DNA from: Thiobacillus sp.
GTDB lineage: Bacteria; Pseudomonadota; Gammaproteobacteria; Burkholderiales; Thiobacillaceae
Direction of reading: 5' to 3'
Length of the DNA: 64,000 nucleotides
NCBI RefSeq assembly: GCF_018780105.1
Contig: NZ_JADMKC010000005.1
Coordinates: 80,482-144,481, forward strand
Shown here: positions 60,557 to 64,000 of the stretch, piece by piece
Numbering within the stretch: the stretch's first letter is position 1
Layout: each line of letters opens with the position of its first letter
The notes under the pieces: generated by a model
Seen by the model: only the letters and a program-made list of their open reading frames with translations
What the model was told of the DNA's origin: nothing
Databases searched by the model: none
Position numbers and translations under genes: made by a program

Positions 60557-61219
60557 TTATCGTAGCGAAATGACCGGCCAGCCCTTTTCCTGCGCATGCG
60601 CATGCAAGGTGGGGTCGGGGTCGACGGCGACTGGGTGCTGAACGATTTCCAGCAGGGGCAGGTCGTTATGCGAGTCGCTGTAAAACCAGCTGCTGTCGAG
60701 CTGGTCCAGTTGCGTGCCCAGACCAGCGAGAAAATGCTGCAAGCGGGCGACCTTGCCCTCGCGGAAGCAGGGCGTACCGTGGACCTCGCCGGTGAAACGG
60801 CCATCGATTTCCTCGGGGTCGGTGGCGATGAGGTGGGCGATGCCGAATTCGCGGGCGATGGGCGCGGTCACAAAACTGTTGGTGGCGGTGATGACTGCAA
60901 CCAGATCGGCTTCGTCGAGGTGGCGCTTCACCAGATCGCGCGCGGCCGGAGTCATCATGGGCTTGATCCGTGTTTCCACGTATTCGGCACGCCAGGCTTC
61001 GAGTTGCACGCGTGAGTGAGTGGCAAGCGGGCGCAGGGCAAATGCAAGGAAAGCATAGATGTCCAGCTGTCCGGCTTTGTAATCTTCGTAAAACGCCTTG
61101 TTCTTGGCTGCGTAGTGCGCGCCGTCGACTGCGCCCTTGGCAATCAGGAACTGCCCCCATTCGTAGTCGGAATCACCGGCCAGCAGCGTGTTGTCGAGGT
61201 CGAAGAGGACGAGGTTCAT
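60557..61219 (-). CDS. HAD-family phosphatase (SerB-like, subfamily IB)
   Basis: A 220-residue hydrolase with motif I LVLFDLDNTLLAGDSDYEW (nucleophile Asp about residue 7 and Asp9), motif II ITATNSFVT, motif III Lys in CFREGKVARLQ and motif IV YSDSHNDLPLLE. The IB subfamily includes phosphoserine phosphatase-like and histidinol-phosphatase-like enzymes; substrate unknown. ATG at 61219; the frame is open further upstream but gives no family sequence. Confidence 0.9.
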   Translation of the reverse strand: MNLVLFDLDNTLLAGDSDYEWGQFLIAKGAVDGAHYAAKNKAFYEDYKAGQLDIYAFLAFALRPLATHSRVQLEAWRAEYVETRIKPMMTPAARDLVKRHLDEADLVAVITATNSFVTAPIAREFGIAHLIATDPEEIDGRFTGEVHGTPCFREGKVARLQHFLAGLGTQLDQLDSSWFYSDSHNDLPLLEIVQHPVAVDPDPTLHAHAQEKGWPVISLR

Positions 61220-61391
61220 TTCAGGCAGGATAAAAATTATGGGTAACCGGCACAGCGGTGGGCTGTTTCGTGTTGCGACTGCGGATTGTAGAACACCTCG
61301 GATGCGCTCAAACACCGCGTCGTTCATTTCCCCCGCTGTGGCGTCAGCAACCGGCAGCCATGAGCAGGATTGGACACGTCGGCCGGATAGG

Positions 61392-61404
61392 CTCACCCGG
61401 TGAG
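61392..61404. promoter_or_regulatory. Small palindrome upstream of dapA
   Basis: CTCACC-C-GGTGAG has perfect 6-base arms and lies seven bases before TAGAAT (61411-61416), a good -10 candidate, about 80 bases from the dapA start. It may be an operator or chance. Confidence 0.3.
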
Positions 61405-61497
61405 ATGGATTAGAATGCCGAGCTTGGTTTTACTCCGCCGGCATGTAACGGCGTGGATACTGAAAACAGCGGTGAAAACAGGATGGCGGAAATAAAT

Positions 61498-62373
61498 ATG
61501 ATCAGAGGCAGTCTGGTTGCGATTGTCACCCCCATGACGGACGACGGTGCGCTCGATCTCGATGCGTTGCGCCGCCTGGTGGACTGGCACATTGCGGAAG
61601 GCACGGACGGTATCGTGATCGTCGGCACCACCGGCGAATCGCCTACGGTCACGTTCGACGAGCATTGCCAGCTGATTCGCGCTACGGTGGAGCAGGCGGC
61701 CGGCCGGGTGCCGGTGATCGCGGGCACCGGCGCGAATTCCACGGCCGAGGCGGTCGAACTGACCGAGTGCGCCAAGCGTGCCGGCGCCCAGGCCGGCTTG
61801 TCGGTGGTGCCGTACTACAACAAACCGACGCAGGAAGGCCTTTACCAGCATTACAAAAAGATCGCCGAAGCGGTCGATTTGCCGCTGATCCTTTACAACG
61901 TTCCCGGACGCACGGTCGCGGACCTGTCCAACGAAACGGCGTTGCGTCTGGCCAGCGTGCCCGGCATCATCGGTTTGAAAGATGCCACCGGCAGTATGGA
62001 ACGCGCCGGCGATTTCCTGCGACAGGCGCCGAAAGACTTTGCGCTCTACAGCGGCGACGATGCCTCGGCGATGCCCTTCATGCTTTTGGGCGGGCATGGT
62101 GTGATTTCGGTGACGGCCAACGTTGCACCGAAGCTGATGCATGAAATGTGCGTCGCCGCTTTCGCAGGGAACCTGGTGCGTGCGCGTGAACTCAATAACG
62201 CGTTGCTGCCCCTGCATAACAAGCTGTTTGTCGAGGCCAATCCGATCCCGGTCAAGTGGGCCTGTGCGGAACTGGGATTGATACCCGCCGGTTTGCGCTT
62301 GCCGCTTACCCCCTTGTCAGCCGGATTACACGAGACCCTGCGCAGCGCGATGCGTCACGCAGGGCTGCTCTGA
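61498..62373 (+). CDS. dapA: 4-hydroxy-tetrahydrodipicolinate synthase
   Basis: A 291-residue class I aldolase-type enzyme condensing pyruvate and aspartate semialdehyde in lysine/diaminopimelate synthesis. It begins [20 protein letters not shown], with [14 protein letters not shown] (about 43-56), Tyr133 region YNVPGRT and the Schiff-base Lys in [12 protein letters not shown] (Lys about 161). An in-frame ATG at 61453 gives 15 extra residues; the start at 61498 fits the family. GGAAAT precedes it. Confidence 0.97.
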   Translation: MIRGSLVAIVTPMTDDGALDLDALRRLVDWHIAEGTDGIVIVGTTGESPTVTFDEHCQLIRATVEQAAGRVPVIAGTGANSTAEAVELTECAKRAGAQAGLSVVPYYNKPTQEGLYQHYKKIAEAVDLPLILYNVPGRTVADLSNETALRLASVPGIIGLKDATGSMERAGDFLRQAPKDFALYSGDDASAMPFMLLGGHGVISVTANVAPKLMHEMCVAAFAGNLVRARELNNALLPLHNKLFVEANPIPVKWACAELGLIPAGLRLPLTPLSAGLHETLRSAMRHAGLL

Positions 62374-62393
62374 GAATTTGCTTTAGGACTCTT

Positions 62394-63503
62394 ATGCGTT
62401 TACTGCCCCTATTTTTGTTTGCCAGCTTGATCGTTTCGGGCTGCAGCATGGAATCGAAAAAAATCGATTACAAATCAGCCGAAAAGCTGCCCACCCTGGA
62501 ACTGCCGCCCGACCTGACGGCGCCGACAGGCGACAACCGCTACACCATTCCCGATGCACCGGGAGGCGCTGCGACGCTGTCGACCTACAGCAAGGACCGC
62601 AAGACCACGCCAGCCACTGCAGGGGCGCTGCTGCCGGCGCAGGACAAGGTGCGGATCGAAAAATCGGGTTCGCAGCGCTGGCTGGTGGTGCAGGCCACAC
62701 CGGAGCAGGTGTGGCCGGTGGTCAAGGATTTCTGGCAGGAAAACGGCTTCATCATCAATCTGGAATCGCCCGAAACCGGCGTGATGGAAACCGATTGGGC
62801 GGAAAACCGCGCCAAGATTCCGCAGGACGGGATCAGGAACCTGTTGGGCAAGGTGATGGAAGGCATGTATTCCACGCCCGAGCGCGACAAATTCCGCACC
62901 CGCATCGAGGCCGGTGCGGGCGGGGCGGGGCTGCCCAGCACCGAGATCTACGTCAGTCATCGCGGCATGATGGAAATTTACACGACGGAGTTCAAGGATC
63001 AGACCAAGTGGCAGCCGCGCCCGCCCGATCCCGATCTCGAAGCTGAAATGCTGCGTCGTCTGATGGCGCGCTTCGGCGTCGCAGAACAACAGGCGGATGC
63101 CTTGCTGGCCAAGCAGCAGACGCCCGAGCAGGCGCGCATCGTCACGCAAGCCGGCGGATCGGTGCTGGAAATGGACGAAAGCTTCGATCGCGCCTGGCGT
63201 CGGGTCGGACTGTCGCTGGATCGGATCGGTTTCGCCGTGGAAGACCGCGACCGTTCCAAGGGCATCTATTTTGTACGCTACATTGACCCGGAAATCGACA
63301 ACGCCAGCAAGAAGGATGAAGGCTTTCTGAGCAGCCTGGCCTTCTGGAACAGCAAGAAGCTGCAAACCTCGCCGCAATTGCAGATCGTGGTCACCGAGAC
63401 GGGCGACAAGAGCCGCGTGACCGTAGCGCCAGCCGAGGGCAAGACGCTCGAGGCGGAGACGCGGAACCGCATCATCAAACTGCTGTACATGGATCTGAAG
63501 TGA
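62394..63503 (+). CDS. bamC: Outer-membrane assembly lipoprotein BamC (NlpB)
   Basis: A 369-residue lipoprotein of the BAM complex that inserts outer-membrane proteins. The signal peptide ends with lipobox LIVSGC (Cys17), followed by an unstructured segment with ELPPDLTAP (about 38-46) that in E. coli BamC lies on BamD, and two helix-grip domains (about 100-215 and 255-365). It follows dapA by 20 bases, the usual gene order in proteobacteria. Confidence 0.94.
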   Translation: MRLLPLFLFASLIVSGCSMESKKIDYKSAEKLPTLELPPDLTAPTGDNRYTIPDAPGGAATLSTYSKDRKTTPATAGALLPAQDKVRIEKSGSQRWLVVQATPEQVWPVVKDFWQENGFIINLESPETGVMETDWAENRAKIPQDGIRNLLGKVMEGMYSTPERDKFRTRIEAGAGGAGLPSTEIYVSHRGMMEIYTTEFKDQTKWQPRPPDPDLEAEMLRRLMARFGVAEQQADALLAKQQTPEQARIVTQAGGSVLEMDESFDRAWRRVGLSLDRIGFAVEDRDRSKGIYFVRYIDPEIDNASKKDEGFLSSLAFWNSKKLQTSPQLQIVVTETGDKSRVTVAPAEGKTLEAETRNRIIKLLYMDLK

Positions 63504-63519
63504 CGCGAAAGCCGGTGTG

Positions 63520-64000
63520 ATGCGGTTTGCCAGTCTCGGTAGCGGCAGCGATGGCAATGGCCTGGTGGTCGAGGCCGGTTCCACCCGGGTGTTGATGGAT
63601 TGTGGTTTCGGACTGGCCGACAGCATTGCACGGCTGGCACGGCTGAAGCTGGAAGTGTCGGATCTGGCGGGTATCGTGGTAACGCACGAGCATGGCGACC
63701 ATATCGGCGGCGTCGGGCGGCTGGCGCGCAAGCACCGCTTGCCGGTGTGGCTGACCGCGGGCACGCTGGCCATGGCGCAAGATCTCGACGGCGTGGCCGT
63801 GCAGGTTATCGACAGCCATGCGGCCTTTGCTGTCGACGACCTGGAAATCCAGCCCTACCCAGTGCCGCACGATGCGCGCGAGCCGGTGCAGTTCGTCTTT
63901 GGCGACGGTCAGCGCAGGCTTGGTGTGCTGACCGATGTGGGATGCAGTACACCACATATCGAGGCGACCTTGAGCGGCGTCGACGCGCTGGTGCTGGAAT
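63520..64000 (+). CDS. Metallo-beta-lactamase-fold hydrolase, 3' end outside the window
   Basis: The visible 160 residues start MRFASLGSGSDGNGLVVEAGSTRVLMDCGFGL and contain the metal-binding motif VTHEHGDHIGGV (about 54-65, HxHxDH), then HDAREPVQFVF and LTDVGCSTPHI. This is the YycJ/WalJ subgroup of metallo-beta-lactamase-fold nucleases. The frame is open to the window edge; about 90-110 residues are expected beyond. It follows bamC by 16 bases in the usual dapA-bamC-MBL order. Confidence 0.92.
   Translation, partial: MRFASLGSGSDGNGLVVEAGSTRVLMDCGFGLADSIARLARLKLEVSDLAGIVVTHEHGDHIGGVGRLARKHRLPVWLTAGTLAMAQDLDGVAVQVIDSHAAFAVDDLEIQPYPVPHDAREPVQFVFGDGQRRLGVLTDVGCSTPHIEATLSGVDALVLE

Noticed and set aside
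1-64000. CRISPR arrays, tRNA and rRNA genes, complete insertion sequences, prophage genes
   Set aside because: No regularly spaced repeats, cloverleaf-type sequences, transposase or phage structural genes were seen anywhere in the window; a covariance-model scan would be the decisive check for small RNAs.

Overview
The window reads as a contiguous, gene-dense, high-GC chromosomal segment of a Gram-negative bacterium, most likely a betaproteobacterium of the Thiobacillus/Nitrosomonadales type. The basis is gene order typical of that group: rpsF-priB-rpsR-rplI-dnaB-alr, rpoE-rseA-rseB-rseC-mucD, rnfABCDGE-nth, dapA-bamC, ygfZ/ygfX/nadB, plus a DsrC-family protein and several small c-type cytochromes. 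The genus is an inference. No rRNA, tRNA, CRISPR array or complete insertion sequence was seen.

Layout. 1-4507: the end of a flagellar export operon (fliI, cut at its 5' end, fliJ, an unrecognised gene, fliO, fliP, fliQ, a long hairpin, fliR). 4523-6076: a GAF-domain protein and a DUF4197 protein. 6077-8051: an A/T-richer accessory patch with two small membrane-protein genes, remnants of an integron-type attC site and a pair of inverted repeats at its edges. 8052-16123: GTPase ylqF, a tightly coupled four-gene unit led by a one-domain J-protein, a RES/Xre toxin-antitoxin pair, RNA helicase dbpA, and a TetR regulator with twin palindromic operators facing an NTF2-like gene. 16201-23722: an EF-hand protein divergent from a CpxRA-like two-component system that is translationally coupled to an outer-membrane factor, a MacA-like adaptor, and separate MacB-like ATPase and permease genes. 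The shared control region carries phased GTTAA/GTAAA half-sites.

23827-37930: a RIO-type kinase, fumC, two periplasmic thioredoxin-like proteins followed by a TolC-like protein and an unusually short adaptor, a lytic transglycosylase, proS, a spermidine-synthase-like protein, rppH, mrp, dcd and a large arginine/lysine/ornithine decarboxylase. 38066-42103: the ribosomal protein/priB operon, dnaB and alr. 42111-45878: a cysteine-less DsrC-like protein, a DUF4936 protein, ygfZ, ygfX and nadB. 46018-51048: the sigma-E envelope-stress operon ending in mucD and a glutaredoxin-like gene, then two monohaem cytochromes c closed by a strong terminator. 51125-59449: an HDOD/pseudo-receiver/GGDEF protein, a DUF1841 protein, nth and a complete Rnf complex. 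59568-64000: a Cache-like sensor protein, a HAD phosphatase, dapA, bamC and the start of a metallo-beta-lactamase-fold gene.

Most of the window is core genome. The parts that look least ordinary are the cassette-like patch at 6.1-7.9 kb, the J-protein unit at 9.2-12.0 kb, the EF-hand/CpxRA/MacAB module at 16.2-23.7 kb, the TolC/short-adaptor pair at 27.1-28.9 kb and the DsrC-like protein without its C-terminal cysteines.
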